NCBI RefSeq assembly: GCF_047495875.1
Contig: NC_092464.1
Location: forward strand, 28,180,865 to 28,244,864
DNA from: Pithys albifrons albifrons
Taxonomy: Eukaryota > Chordata > Aves > Passeriformes > Thamnophilidae
Direction of reading: 5' to 3'
DNA: 64,000 bases
Position numbers and translations under genes: made by a program. The stretch's first letter is position 1, and each line of letters starts with the position of its first letter. The notes beneath the pieces are model-generated. The model had not been told where the DNA came from. It searched no databases and saw nothing but the letters and a program-made list of their open reading frames with translations. This document shows, piece after piece, positions 25,444 through 47,270 of the stretch.

Positions 25444-27364
25444 GTGAGTTTGTTAAAGGGGTCGTGGGAGACTGCGCTCGTCGTGCCCACCCGTGCTGGG
25501 CATGTCTGTGGTTGCCAAGCCACTGCCTTACCCTGCTGCGTGCTCTGCTCTGGAACAGCTTGTGATGGTCGCGATTAAGGCACAGCTGATGCGGCAGACA
25601 ATAGTCGCGATTCGAAGTCTTTTGCTGTATTGAAAAAAAAGTAGACTTGTAATCTCAACTTTATATACCTTAACATAAAGGGTGGGAACGCCACCCTAAC
25701 TTTCTGGAGAAGTATAACCATTTAATTTGACTGTATGAAGTTTCACTGAGTTTGTAAACAAAACGTTTTCCCCCGAGTGTTGCATGTAGCTCAGGACGTG
25801 GTGGTTCTGTGCGTCGGCGACACACTTTGGGTTTTGTGTGTGTATTATTGTGCTGCAGTGCTGTAGCAAGCTGAAGGTGCAGTCTTAAACAAAAGCCACT
25901 TGTCAAAACATTTTTAATTTACCAAACTCTGTGTTCAAGAAAACTCCAAGCAAACTGGAATGTAATGTGAGTTACAAGGGAGAGACTGGATCAAAGCACA
26001 GCTGTTAAGGAGGTAGGGTTTCTGACTTTGGTGGTAGTATAGAGGCTATCACATGTGAAGATGTTTTATTCTTTGGGTTACTACTCTTCCGAACATAAGC
26101 ACTGGATAAAAGAACATGTTCTTGATTTTTGGTCAGCTGTAATAAGGTTCAGGCTTGGTTGGGGAGAAAAGCCTGTTGGAGGATCATATTTCACTTGAAA
26201 GTGGTTCTCTGTTTTCTTTTTTGTGAACTGAGACGTGCCCCAAGTCTTTGGCATCAGTAATTCTAATTATTGAAGCTCAGGTACAATTGTCATTGAAGGT
26301 TGCATCTGCATCAGTATTTTAATTCAAATAAAGGATGTGCTTTTCAAAACAATTCCTAGTCATCCTTGTCTGGTGCACTTTGGTTCATGTCGCAGTGTGA
26401 TCAGGGAGTGTGTGAACTCTTCCTTTTGGAAGAAGCTAAAACTAGAAGGTACTCTTCAGTTGGCAGTGGGTGTTGTCAGTCTAGACAAGAGCTAGTCTGG
26501 AATAAATACACAAAAGGACATATGGTGTGGATTTTGGATCCTCAGTAACTGTTTTTTTACAGAGTTGCTGCTTGTTCTGTAGTTGTTAATGTAGACATAG
26601 CCTGGGCCTACTGTCAGTAGAGCAGTCTAAGTTGGATGTAGTTGTAGCACCAGGGATGGATCCCTAAGCTTTCAGGCTTGTAACTGTGGCAGCTATTGCC
26701 TAAGCTGCAAGATTCAAGTTTCCTAGCTTGAAGGCTGTAGGTCAGTTGCAAGGAGAACAGTAAACAAAAACCCTATGTGAAATAATTGTCAGCAGCATTT
26801 TCGAGATTTTTTTATAACGGAGTAGTTTTAATTTTCAGTTCAACGATGGCTATTACTGAGTAGCTCTCAAAGTTAGAATGTTTTTAAAAGTAGCAGTGCA
26901 AGGATAAATAGTTTTCCTGCTTGTAGGGGTTTAATGATCTAAATAAAAAAAAATCCTACATATTTGCTGGAGCAGTAACTGGGATTTGTTGGCATTCATT
27001 GACTTACTTTCCCCCTCCCATGTTCACCTAGCCTTTGTGGCAATATAATGAATTAATGTTGGTTTATATTACCATCACCATGTGTATGATATTTCTGTCC
27101 TATCTTGGAGTGGTTTGTTTAAAATAGTCTGACTTATTTTGTTCTCCTAATCTTCCTCTTCAGGTCAGGTGAGGTTCTTTACAGTTTGGAATTGACTCCA
27201 GCTTGATAGGGCCTTAGTGCTTTGCAGATGTTAAGGGATCTGAACAAAGGAAAATTGGAGTCTTGTCAGAATGTGACCATAGACTAATGGTTATATGGTG
27301 CAGAGGAATAAATGCAAGCCATGTTTGAATCATTCTTCTTGAGGACTTTCTTCTTTTATTTTAG

Positions 27365-36903
<9,539 letters not shown>

Positions 36904-38246
36904 AAGCACCTGCTGGTTGGTGTAGAATGACTGCTGTTGGTGCTTGCAGAGATCCTTTGGATAGGACTGGTACTATGTGAAGGCGAGAGTATAAAATGTA
37001 CAGCGTAGCAAACGTGGTGACCTGTTCACTTTAGATACAAGGAGGGAAAAGGTGCAAAATGTATATAGATGCACTTGTTAAATGTTGTGTTTTCCCCTTC
37101 TATTTGCTTTCTGTTACTGTAAGCACCTCTGTAAAGTCGTGTGGTGGGAGGGAGAGGGGGAATATTGGATTCTTGAACAGAATTCGGACCTTTTCTTACA
37201 GTGTGGTACATCAACTTTTTGAGTAAATATGTGTATGTCTGTGTTTAGGTGAAATGTGTCACTAATGAGCATTTTAAAAAATGATACTCATAAATTTAAA
37301 ATTTATACTTTGATTCTTGATATTTGACTATTGAAAATGGCAGCATTACTACTTAAATAACAAGATTACTTTGAGGTATCTGGGTGTGAAACTCCATTAG
37401 TAAGCCAGTGGCAATAGTTCTTTATTTTGGAATTCTATATTCTGTTTGCTGTACATGATTAGAGGTGACATGTAGTCTGTGAAAGCCAGGAAAGCTCTCT
37501 TGGATGACACTGCACTTGAATGTGCAGCTTCTGGAATCTGGCATCTTTTCATTCATATTCCCTCCTGCTACCTCTGGGATGTTATAAGGAGAATGTACAT
37601 TGTCAGATTTAAAGCTGGGTTTAAGACTAAACAAAAAACAGCCCCCAGAACAATTACTAACAAAGAAAAAAATCAAGACTATAGTAAAGGAGTAAGTAAA
37701 GACTTTGCCAATCTGTTTAACAGTAAACTTTTCAGAACAGCTTTTAAAATCCAAACTGTGCAGTTGGAACTAGATGGGAAGCTTTGAGCACAGGATTGGA
37801 GAGCTTGATTGTAAATTTTCATGATTCTTATTTTTTTAATACACTATGTAGCTAAGCTACTTCTCAGTGTTAATATGTTGGGTTGTGTTTATTTCTTGCA
37901 CAGGCTCAGTAAGCAAATGCAGTAGTTACCTGTTGTATCTCTGGAGCACTCATAGTTCACCTCAAAGTTAGGTAAGGGGAAACTAAGCGATCCTTTCCAT
38001 AAGAGTAAATGCCGATGTAATTGCGAGACTGACCCAAAGCATTAAATAGTTTCTGTAGCATGGTTTGCACGGTGAGAATTTCTGGGGTTTTATCAATTGT
38101 GGTGATTATAAATTTTGGGTCCAAAGTTACTTGACTCGTGAAGGTTGATTGTTTTAAGGGGAAGGTGTAAACTGTTTTAAGTAACTAGATCAGGATTGGT
38201 TTATGTCTGAATTAGATAAAATGCAGGTGTAAGAAGGTATTACTGA

Positions 38247-38253
38247 GACTGTT
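38247..38253 (+). promoter_or_regulatory. TMEM106B: miR-132/212 seed match in 3' UTR
   Basis: GACTGTT is a 7-mer match to bases 2-8 of miR-132/212. The next base is G, so it is not an 8-mer. The human TMEM106B 3' UTR is a known target of this microRNA cluster. Whether this is the orthologous site needs an alignment. Confidence 0.5.
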
Positions 38254-38343
38254 GCATTGTAATGAATAATATTTTTTTAAAATGAATATTGTGGTTTTTA
38301 TGCTGCCCATCTGCTGAAAATAAGCTACACAAAATGAATTGGC

Positions 38344-38349
38344 AATAAA
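38344..38349 (+). terminator. TMEM106B: candidate proximal poly(A) signal AATAAA
   Basis: AATAAA in GGCAATAAACACTATGG, about 1.4 kb after the stop. Further hexamers occur at 38,901, 38,905 and 39,218. Confidence 0.4.
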
Positions 38350-41300
38350 CACTATGGAAAAAGGCTGCTGAGTAACTTTGTGCCATTAACAATCTCTGTC
38401 ACTCCAGTACTTCAGTCAAGATACATGTCTACCTTACTCTTTCCTGGCCTCTCTCAGGTGGACCTAAGGGGATGGAGAAGAATATCTATGATGTAAGACT
38501 TACTTAAAAGACATTAAGTAACCATACAAAAAAATTCAAAACCAAACAAAGAAAAAACCCCAAAAAACTACCCTCCTGTTTGAATTTGCTATGAGCATTT
38601 ACGCTGGCAGTCTCTGAAAATTTTTGGAACCTAAACTATCAGTTTCATACAAGATGAAGATGTCAGATTTTGGCTTTAGAGAATTTCTGGAATTGGAATA
38701 GTCAATTTGAATGACTTACTGTAGTTACATTCTGAAAACTATTCTTGAATTTTAGCCCTTCAAAGTAAACATTTTTTATTACAGCTTACAACCATGAGGA
38801 AAATTAGTTCACAATAACTAATCTTTCTAGAGTATAGATGGGGTTCAGTCCTGTGGTTGCTGAAATGCATTCATAAGCTTATCTGAAAAGTCTGAAAGGC
38901 AATAAATAAAGACCAGAATAGTAGGCAGCTGGCTAAAAGCAGAGAGGTAAACTCTTCCCTGCTGCCTGTTGTAGGAAGATTTGCTTCTATTGACAGACAT
39001 GTTGAGCAAAATACATACTTAAATCTGTAGGTCCTAACCTTGGATGAAGTGCTTGGTATTGGCTAATTTAAAGAATTGGCAATATTCTTTCCATGTATGT
39101 GCCAGAAGCACGAAGATACAACTCAATTTCTGTCATCTAGATATCTGATGGATGTAAATTTTAACACTGTCAACTTGTGATAGACTTACTGAGTGTTGAA
39201 GGGTTCTCGTCTTAAAAAATAAAGTGTGGATTAAAGGTCCTATTGAATTTTCAAATTAAATCTGTAACAGAAGAAGTAACAGGTGTAATGTTCTGCAGGT
39301 GTTAGTATGTTTTTGCACAAGTGTCAGCAGCATATTACTAACCAAACAAGGCAAGTCTTTTAATTTATCTACTATTTTTAATGTAACATCAGATAAGCAG
39401 GTAAGCATCTGTGCGAATAGTTGAACTTGGACTAGATTTATGCGGCTGAGCTTGGAAACATGCTAAGGGAGCAAGGAAACTCAGTATTAGCTTGTTTAAC
39501 TTTGTAAACAAGGTATCAGAATAGATCCAAATGACAGACCTGTCATTTTTTCACATTTATTTTATCTTGATTTTAAAATAAAATAGGCAAGCCTTTCAGT
39601 TCATTGTACATCAATAATTACAAATTCTCTCCAGAAAAATCAGCTTGAAGATTTGTATTTTTTCCTGGTTTGTCTTCATGTGTGTAAGATAGTTTTTGAA
39701 GGACTTCTTCTGAAGTGATTCATATTTCACTTGTAACTGCTCCATAATCTCCTGAGACTATAAAATACCTGTATAGTGGCATCATAGTGTGTTTATTTCT
39801 AATAGAATTCTTTTCACTTGAATTCTTTGTAGCAATTTCTATACCAAAACCTGTTGCACTTTAAAATGGAAGCTCTGTTACTTAACTCTTACTACAGTGG
39901 TACAGATGTTGCACTGTAATGGCACTACTGAAAGTCAGCTTCATGTATTCCCTACAGAATAACTAAAATTTCCAAATTACAACCTAAGTATGGAATACTT
40001 AAATGCATTAAAATGTTGGCTATTTGGAGAGCAAAATTATTGTACATTTAAAATATGTTGCTTTAAAAATAAGTAAATTAAGTTATAAAGCTACTAAACC
40101 ATTGAAGATCCAACCATCAAATACCTATTTGGAGAGGTTTAAAGGGAAGCACTCGTACTAAAAAATGTAGTACCTGACACTCACTCTTGAATTCCTGGTG
40201 TGGGGAAAGGCCTATAGAAGGTCATTCATCATTTCTTTGGTCATCTTGATATTTAGGGGATGGTTGCTTAGTTCTTAATCTTTCATGGAGACAAGTATAA
40301 GTATCTTTTTCCTGTATGGTAGTATAGCTTTGAAATTCTTAATGCAATTCTGATGTGTGCATGACCTTGATTTTAACATTGTAGTTTTTGTATTTTGCTG
40401 TCTGATGTTGGCAGACATAAGTACATGCCTTAGTTGACTTTGCTTCAAATTGTCCATGAAGTTCTGCAAGTGTATAAATTTTTTCACTGTAATATATAGC
40501 AAACATGCCTGGGCTTTTCAGCATGTGGTGTATAAAGGGATCCGTTTAAGCACCAAATCTCTTAAGTGCTTGGATTGAACCATTAGTGTCTTCAACCTTC
40601 CAACTGAAGTGTTGTGCTCTCACGGTGGAGAGGATAGTGCTTCAAGTAGTATGAGAGAAGTTTCTAGATTCAGAAAATGTTAAAAGAGAAATAGTGTTAT
40701 TTCTTATTCAGCATTTAAGACTTCCTGGGCAGGGAGTTCTGGTTTTGTTTTTCTGTCCCCACCCCCCACTCCCAAATCTGTAGCAGGACATCAGTCTGTT
40801 CCCAGACAGCACCTTCTGAAATGTGACCTATTTCACAGTTGGGCAGCTGGTGTGAAGCATAATGTCAGTTGAACTGGACTTTCAGTATTAAGAGATTATT
40901 AAGACTAGCAGTGGTGCCACTAAGAACTATTTGTTTTCACTTGCCTGTCTAACAAATAGCCACAACCCTAGCAACGCTTCCAGGTTTACTGTTACTTCTG
41001 AAAGGGAGGGAGAAGTAATGTGAGTGCAACCAACTTACTTCAGTAATGGGCTGTTTGCATCCAGCAAAATATTTGTTTGTGATGGCCCTGATCATGCCAG
41101 AAAGTCTAGATTTTTTTTATTTTGGCCTTGGGAAAGAAGAATAAAACCTAATCAAAACATGTTGAAACCAATCATTTGGCTATGGCAAACACCATGTGTT
41201 TGTTCCCCTTGAGAAGTCAACCTTCTATTTTATCTTTAGCTGGGAAATTCTGGTCTTTACCAGAGGGGTAGTTTGGGATTGTTCTGCTGCCCTACAGCTT

Positions 41301-42172
41301 TTGCCATGTAAGTCTACTTTTCCACCAGTAGGCAGGCCTGTTGGCCAGGAATCTGCATGGAATCTGAACACGTAGGGCCCAGCAGTGTAGTGAGACACTG
41401 TTCCGTGGCAGTAATGTCTTGATCCTCTAGACTGTCGTCTTCCACCAGCCATCACAAGGGTCCCCCAGCCTGGATGCGTATGTCTCCTGGGAACTGAGGC
41501 TGCTTTTGCTTTGCATGGGCAGGGATGTTTAGTACCAGACTTGTAGGTGTGTTATGGTGCCTGAATATTTTGGATCTGTCAGTGATTTATCTCTTTTGTT
41601 TTGTTCAAGGCAGAAAATTTAACTACTGTTAAGATCCACTGTACAGAGTGTGCATATAATAGCTTAAGATCTGTATAGAAATACTAATGAGTGATAACTA
41701 TTTTTGTAATTTGAGGTGTTCTTGTAACTGTGTAACAAACAATCTATCCACTTAAGCATGATAAACACTCTAGAAGTAAAAGGGTATTTTGGAATGACTT
41801 GCAGGATATAAACTATCTTAATGTAAGTTAACTGGGACAAGGAATCCTGTTATTTAGAGGTTCAAAATCTGGAGTTAACTTCATTATGAATATATGTTTC
41901 TAGACAGGATTGTTTGACTCAAAAACTATATTAAATTTTCTATTTAAAAAGCTTAGATCATGTATCTCTCCTTTTGTTTTTTAACTGACTTTATCTTTTT
42001 CTCTTCTCCTTCCTGTCTTCCACAAGTTTCCCCCCATCTGACCATATTTTCCCACTAGTTTTCATGTGTTTTCAATATTATGACTTCAATTTTTGTAACT
42101 ATTGGCATTCCATGATGTGAAAACTTTCCAATCTACTTTTTTTGATACTATGTTTTGTTGTGTTAAGTCTGT

Positions 42173-42178
42173 AATAAA
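42173..42178 (+). terminator. TMEM106B: probable distal poly(A) signal AATAAA
   Basis: AATAAA is preceded by a T/G-rich stretch and followed within 20-50 nt by GT-containing sequence (TTATGTGAATG, GATGTCTG). It is the last good signal before the solo LTR at 42,269. It would end a 3' UTR of the expected length. Confidence 0.6.
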
Positions 42179-42263
42179 CTGAAGTATCTGAAAGCTGAAC
42201 ACTTATGTGAATGAATTACTGATGTCTGACAGAACTACTGAAGGAACGTGAGTTCAAACCTGG

Positions 42264-42268
42264 GCTGT
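42264..42268. repeat. target-site duplication, left copy (GCTGT)
   Basis: It pairs with GCTAT at 42,817-42,821, one mismatch. A 5-bp duplication is consistent with an ERVL-like LTR. Confidence 0.6.
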
Positions 42269-42816
42269 TGTGGTAGGTTGACCCCTGCCAACAGGTGAGC
42301 CCCCACCCCATTGCTTATACACTTTTACCCCACTGGTGGAAACAGGACAAAAGTGAGAAAACTCGTGGGTCAGGATAAAGACAGTTTAACAGGGGCAGCA
42401 AAGCTGTGTGCACAGGCAAAGCAAAAAAGAGAAATTAATTTCCTCACAACAGGCACGTGTTCCCATCAAGACAAACACCATAACCCTGAATGGCCTTTCT
42501 CTGTTCTCTTGAGTTTTATAGCTCAGCGTGATCCCATGTGGAATAGCCATTTGGTCAACTGGAGGCATCTGCCTTCACTGTGTCCCCTCAGCTTCTTGAC
42601 CATCCTCAGCCTAGTCCCTGAAACCTGGGCAGAGTGAAGGGCGGGGAGGAAGAGGAGGCAATGAAAAAGAAAAACCTCTGTGCTGCATGAGCACTGCTCA
42701 GCTTTAGCCAAAACACTGCTGTGTTGTCAGCACTGTTTAAGCCACAAACCCAAAGCACAGAGCTGTGTGGGGTGCTAAGAAGAAAATTGTCTCCACCGCA
42801 TCCAGACCCAGTTACA
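42269..42816 (-). mobile_element. solo LTR, avian ERVL-like, inverted
   Basis: A 548-bp LTR whose plus-strand ends are TGTGGTAGGTTGACCC and CCCAGTTACA. The minus strand is the sense direction. Recognised pieces include GGTTGACCCCTGCC near one end, CTCGTGGGTCAGGATAAAGA, CCATTTGGTCAACTGGAGGC, GAGCACTGCTCAGCTTTAGC, CCAAAACACTGCTGTGTTGT and CATCCAGACCCAGTTACA. From memory these follow a common bird LTR. A TATA box TATAAAA sits on the minus strand at 42,514-42,520. Flanks GCTGT and GCTAT form a near-perfect duplication. It lies 90 bp past the TMEM106B distal poly(A) signal. Confidence 0.85.
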
Positions 42817-42821
42817 GCTAT

Positions 42822-44707
42822 TTGCAGAGTTATTTTAAGCATTGATTCTTGCCTATAAGCTTTAGTTTTTAAATTAAACAACAAAGAGCATGGCTTTGGA
42901 AAATTCAGATGTTACAAATAGTCTTACACAGACATTTTGGAGCAACATAGTGGTCATTTTTAAGGTTTATCCTGGAGAAACCTGTTGTATTTTCATGACT
43001 GCTACATGAGACTTCTGGTCTCAGTGGGTAGCAGGGGTTTTGTGTTTTGTTTCAGCTTGTAGATCTCATTACAAAAGCTGATTTTTTTAAAAATTAGGTA
43101 GGGAAATAAGTAGTCATGCTTGCTATTTCATTTTTCATACAATCCTTTTTCCTTCCCAGTGTTGTCATAACTGTTGTTATGACTGTCCAAACCCAGTATT
43201 GAACACTAAACTGGAGAACAATAACCTTTAAGCAGTACTTTGCTATGTATAAGTAAGAGTTTGAAGAGATATGAAGAATTGCTTCTGTCTTGTTCTTCCT
43301 ATATGGAGGTGGGTAGACAGAAGTGTATCTTTAGCAGTGAACAGTTTTATTTGATCCAAGTACTTCAAATTGCATTGTTCAGATTCCTCTTTTATGTTGT
43401 TTTTTTTCCCATTCAGAGCAGGTAGGGGAGAACAAAGGTGAAATCCTACCAGACAAATTTCAACTGCTATGTCTAGAGAATATAAGGAGTGTTAAAAGGA
43501 TGAAAATACAGTGGCAAATGAGACTAGATAAAAAATGTGATTTTTGACAAATTTAAAGACCCAGAAATTGCTATTTTGAAACATTAAATGATTTTGTGAT
43601 CTAACTGCGGAAAGATCTGACATCCTAAAACAGACTAGTTTCAAAGACCTGACTGACAGAAACTTAAAGATTTAATAGTTTATCTGGCTGGTTGTATATT
43701 GCTTTCCTTCTATTTCTGCAAACTTCATGCAGATTTCAATATAACTGTGTAACTGAATGCGTACTTGGGATACGTTTTTGTGCTAGTGCTTTCATCTGAG
43801 AGGACTCTGGGTACACTAGTGATGAATGACACCAATTGCCTTCCAGTATGAAGATGATGTCTGTCTGGCAACTTAAGGAATACTAAAACACATTTAATTA
43901 TGCTAGAAATCTCTTGATGTCACATGAGGTGAAGATCTTGCTAAATTTTTGTTGTGATTTTTTTTTTCTTTCTCATTTTCTTCTCCAGAAATCCTTGCTT
44001 CTTAAGCCTCAGAGCTGAGATACCTCACTCATGTTTCCTCTGTGTGGGTAGCAGGTGCCACACAATTTAATGAACTGTCATGGGCACTGTGGAGCTGACC
44101 TTGCTCCATAATGGAGCTGCTTTTTTATGAACCAGTGAATCACCTAATGCAGGAAAACTAGAACTTGATTAAGGAGCTTCGGCATCACTGTAATGTAACA
44201 TTTCACTGACTGCAGTTATAGATACCTGAAAGGTAATGATGTATGTATCAGAATTGAGAGGTTTTTAGGAAGTAATGCTTCTAACAGCCCTAGCAATATA
44301 GTTGAGGTTGAGAAATGAATGTAATTTGCCTCTGTCTTTTCTTGTGACAACTGTACCATAAGACTGTTGTTCTAGTAGTAGTCAGAGGAGTGATATAACG
44401 GTTACCTATCTACAAAAACAACAGATAAAGACCTAATTCATGAGTTTTGGAGGCTTATACATTGTTTCTTAAATGTGAAGTCTGTCTTAAATCATTTAGG
44501 ATTGTGGAATGTTAGCATTTGTCTGCACTGAGGTCCATACCCGTCTTAAACTTGTGACCAAATGTTACATTCAGTGTGTTTAAAAATTTGACACAATCAA
44601 AGCAACTATTTCACTTTCCTTGCTGACACTAAATTTTTGTAATTTTCATCAAATATGCAAAAAATGTTAAAATAAGCCTTAAAAGCACAAAATATGGCTG
44701 CAGAATA
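42822..44707. other. AT-rich intergenic DNA
   Basis: No gene or recognisable transposon was seen. Confidence 0.55.
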
Positions 44708-44713
44708 TTTATT
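44708..44713 (-). terminator. candidate minus-strand poly(A) signal
   Basis: AATAAA on the minus strand, about 80 nt past the stop codon of the frame at 45,094-44,794. Roughly 20 nt later comes TTTTGTGCTTTT, a good U/GU-rich downstream element. Together they look like a genuine 3' end. Confidence 0.4.
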
Positions 44714-44793
44714 TTAAAACTCATACTGTCTACAACCACTTTGGGGTGCTGCCAATCCAGAGAAAAGATAGAGTTGCTATTTCCACACCCATT

Positions 44794-45094
44794 CTAACAT
44801 ACTATGTCATCTGACATGACTGACTGCCCTCTAAACAATCTATGGTCAGAAGAGGGTCCTGGCTTCTTTAACATCCTGTGTGGCGTGCCAGGATCCAGCC
44901 CTTCGGTGTTGGTTAGTATTTTCACTGAAGTGTTGCTGCCTTGTTGACTTTTGGAGGGCCAGCAGTGTTCATGGAGGGACCCAGGAGATGAAAGCCACTC
45001 TTTGATTTCTGGAAGCAAACTAATCGGTTGTGCAAATACACCCGGTGTCTTGCTCCTGCAGATGGCTACCAAGGTTGACTTTGGTTTGCCCTCA
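44794..45094 (-). other. candidate terminal coding exon of an unknown minus-strand gene
   Basis: The acceptor TATTTTGCATTTTTAG is preceded by a further pyrimidine-rich stretch TTTCCTTCTCTCC. From it, only one of the three frames stays open, for 99 codons to TAG; the other two hit stops within ten codons. The residues are protein-like and polar, with no membrane segment: Lys/Pro/Ser-rich, containing CRSKTPGVFAQPISLLPEI, LHEHCWPSKSQQGSN and a C-terminal VMSDDIVC. Four CpGs survive in a CpG-poor region. An upstream exon ending with two bases of a codon would be needed. I do not recognise the protein. A non-coding RNA or a conserved enhancer with a chance frame are alternatives. Confidence 0.35.
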
Positions 45095-45300
45095 CTAAAA
45101 ATGCAAAATAGTAGGAGAGAAGGAAACTGGGACTTGGAAAAAAAATTTAATGTGCTAATCTTATGTTGCATGCTGTCAACTACACTCTTTGATATGCTAA
45201 TACTTGCAAAATCCTACTTAAACTGAAAGCTGGGGTTCTCAAACATAGGAGGGATTCAATTTCCTTCTTGAAAGAGCAGTGAAAACACTGAATACAACTG

Positions 45301-45319
45301 AAGGTTACTTAGTAACCTT
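45301..45319. repeat. perfect inverted repeat, 9-bp arms
   Basis: AAGGTTACT-T-AGTAACCTT. The core GTTACTTAGTAAC resembles an HNF1-type palindrome with two differences. Function unknown. Confidence 0.8.
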
Positions 45320-45406
45320 GATAAAACCAGCTAAACCCAGGGGAAAGTGTATGCAGGGTCTTCTATTTAAAGGAAAGAAAGAAGCCCCTGGCCCCTAAGA
45401 CATTGG

Positions 45407-45441
45407 AAAAAAAAAACAAACGACACAAACAAAAAAAAAAA
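45407..45441. repeat. A-rich simple sequence
   Basis: Two A-runs separated by a CAAACGACACAAAC spacer. No retrocopy was recognised beside it. Confidence 0.75.
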
Positions 45442-46018
45442 TCACCCCACCACTCTTACTATTTGTAGGTAGAACTGATCATTATTTACAGTGAAGTCTG
45501 AGGCATTCTAGTTTTTATTCTGGTGCTGTTTAATTTTTTTTTTTAATGGAAAAGTAATATGTGTCATGGTGGGTGAGCGCTGCTGCCTTCCCTCCTTCAG
45601 TGATGCCAGCAGCCTGTTGCATGTACCAGGGCCAGGAGCCTCCTTAGTGAGATGGATGTAGTTCAGGTGATGCTTGAGGAGCTGGAGTGCTTCCTGAAGA
45701 AGGGAATAGGCTTAAAAGTGTGTTTCTGCTTCCCAGTCCTTCACTGCCAACCCTACTGCAGTACTTAAGTCCAACCAGAAGCAAAAGTATCTTTCCAGAA
45801 AAGAGCAGGGCTGTTGCAGTTGAACTGTTCAGATGAAATGGAATTTCAGTCTAGTAAATGCAGTTCATGATTTTCATTCTCAATGTGTGAAATATTCCTG
45901 TTCAGATGTTCATTTTGGAATTTAAAATATAAGAGACCTGAGTATGTATTAACTGAGTAGCAGTGAGAATATTGTTGATGCCACAACATTTAATTTAGTG
46001 AAAGATCTTGAGCAACTC

Positions 46019-46252
46019 CTATTTCATCTGTGTAGCTGGAACTCCACAGTCAAAGATGGCAGAGAGTGGCCTTGCAAGGGTCTTCTGCCAGTACCCCTTG
46101 ATACAGAAATGCAGAGGGCAAGCCCATAGCTCTGGAATGATGGCAAGGGGCCGAGCATACAGAGAATCAAGTGATGGGTTAAAGTCCCCAGGCAGAACAA
46201 AAGCTTTTGTAGAACCTTTCCTACCACCAAGAAAAATGTTTGAATTATACAA
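46019..46252 (-). other. unassigned frame on minus strand (77 codons)
   Basis: A GC-richer block with protein-like residues on the minus strand, for example LPGDFNPSLDSLYARPLAII and CIKGYWQKTLARPLSAIFDC. It has an acceptor-like TTTTTCTTGGTGGTAG just inside its start. Overlapping frames on both strands are also open (103 codons on the plus strand, 125 on the minus), which weakens the case. There is no clear donor, and it is not recognised. It could be an exon, a repeat relic or chance. Confidence 0.15.
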
Positions 46253-47270
46253 TTATGAATTTCAGAATTACTCCAGAAGGGACTGGTGTAATATTTTAGT
46301 TCCCTATAAATCATTGTAACTTTATATCCAGCTGAAACCTTGTCTGGCTCTGAATTCAGTGGGTTTGAATTGTTCCTAAATATAGGCTTGTGCAAGGTCA
46401 TTATGACTCTGTGGGAGGGGATGGTACTGGCACAGCGATTAATGCCACTACCGTTATATTGACATGAACATAGATAGAATTGGATAAATGCGTATTAGAC
46501 ATAGATGTGCTTGATGAGATACTCTGTTCAGCCTCTGGACTAGGAAAACACGGTTAAGATATGATCTTGGTTATAAACGATGTGGACTCTTTCCCAGGAG
46601 CATGTACACTATTACTGAGGCAGCCCCATGACGTTACCACTCTGAACGTTTCTCTAACTTGTTAGAATGATGGGTTTCCACACATATTGTGCTGTAAAGT
46701 ACAAATATGTAAACCATCCTTTTTACATTGTGAAAATGTGCTATCTTGGTATAAATGTCTTCACTAGATGTCTTCATCATTATTTTAAAGTACATAAAAT
46801 TAATATTTAGCATTAAAATGTACTTTTTTCCTGCTGCCTAGGGAAGGAAATATAGAATGTACCTGCTTAGATTTTCAATTTTACCACGTGGTCATCCTTA
46901 GATAGTGAGTTAACAGTACACTGAGAAACCTATCCCAAATTCAGTCCCTAGCTTACACCTGGAAAATCGTATTTCTGCGTATGCTTCCCTGTGTCATTTT
47001 TAGTGCACTCACACAGTAGACTTGAATTTTGTATCTAGTAATTTGTTTAAAGTCAGAGATATATTGTTTAATGTCTTTCAAAACTAAGAAATTCCTGAAT
47101 TCATTCCCAGGCTCTCAAATTGTGACATTTAAAGAGCAAACTGCCTTACTGTGAAAATTCTGTTCTTACCCCTTCACTACAGAGAGACTGATTCAGATGT
47201 AGTATTCAAGATATGTATGTTAATCATCATTATTAATGCAAATCAGGTTATGAAAAGCAATGTTCCTATT

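Larger units (their letters stand above)
36904..42190 (+). other. TMEM106B: TMEM106B 3' UTR (distal end inferred)
   Basis: About 5.3 kb of AT-rich, non-coding DNA follows the stop and contains several poly(A) hexamers. The human mRNA also has a very long 3' UTR of several kilobases, which agrees with using the distal signal at 42,173. The segment has no interspersed repeat that I recognise, unlike the DNA just after it. Shorter isoforms ending near 38,360, 38,920 or 39,240 are possible. Confidence 0.6.

Noticed and set aside
42311..42884. Frames of 60-108 codons on both strands
   Set aside because: They fall within the inverted solo LTR or cross its right edge. There is no coding context.
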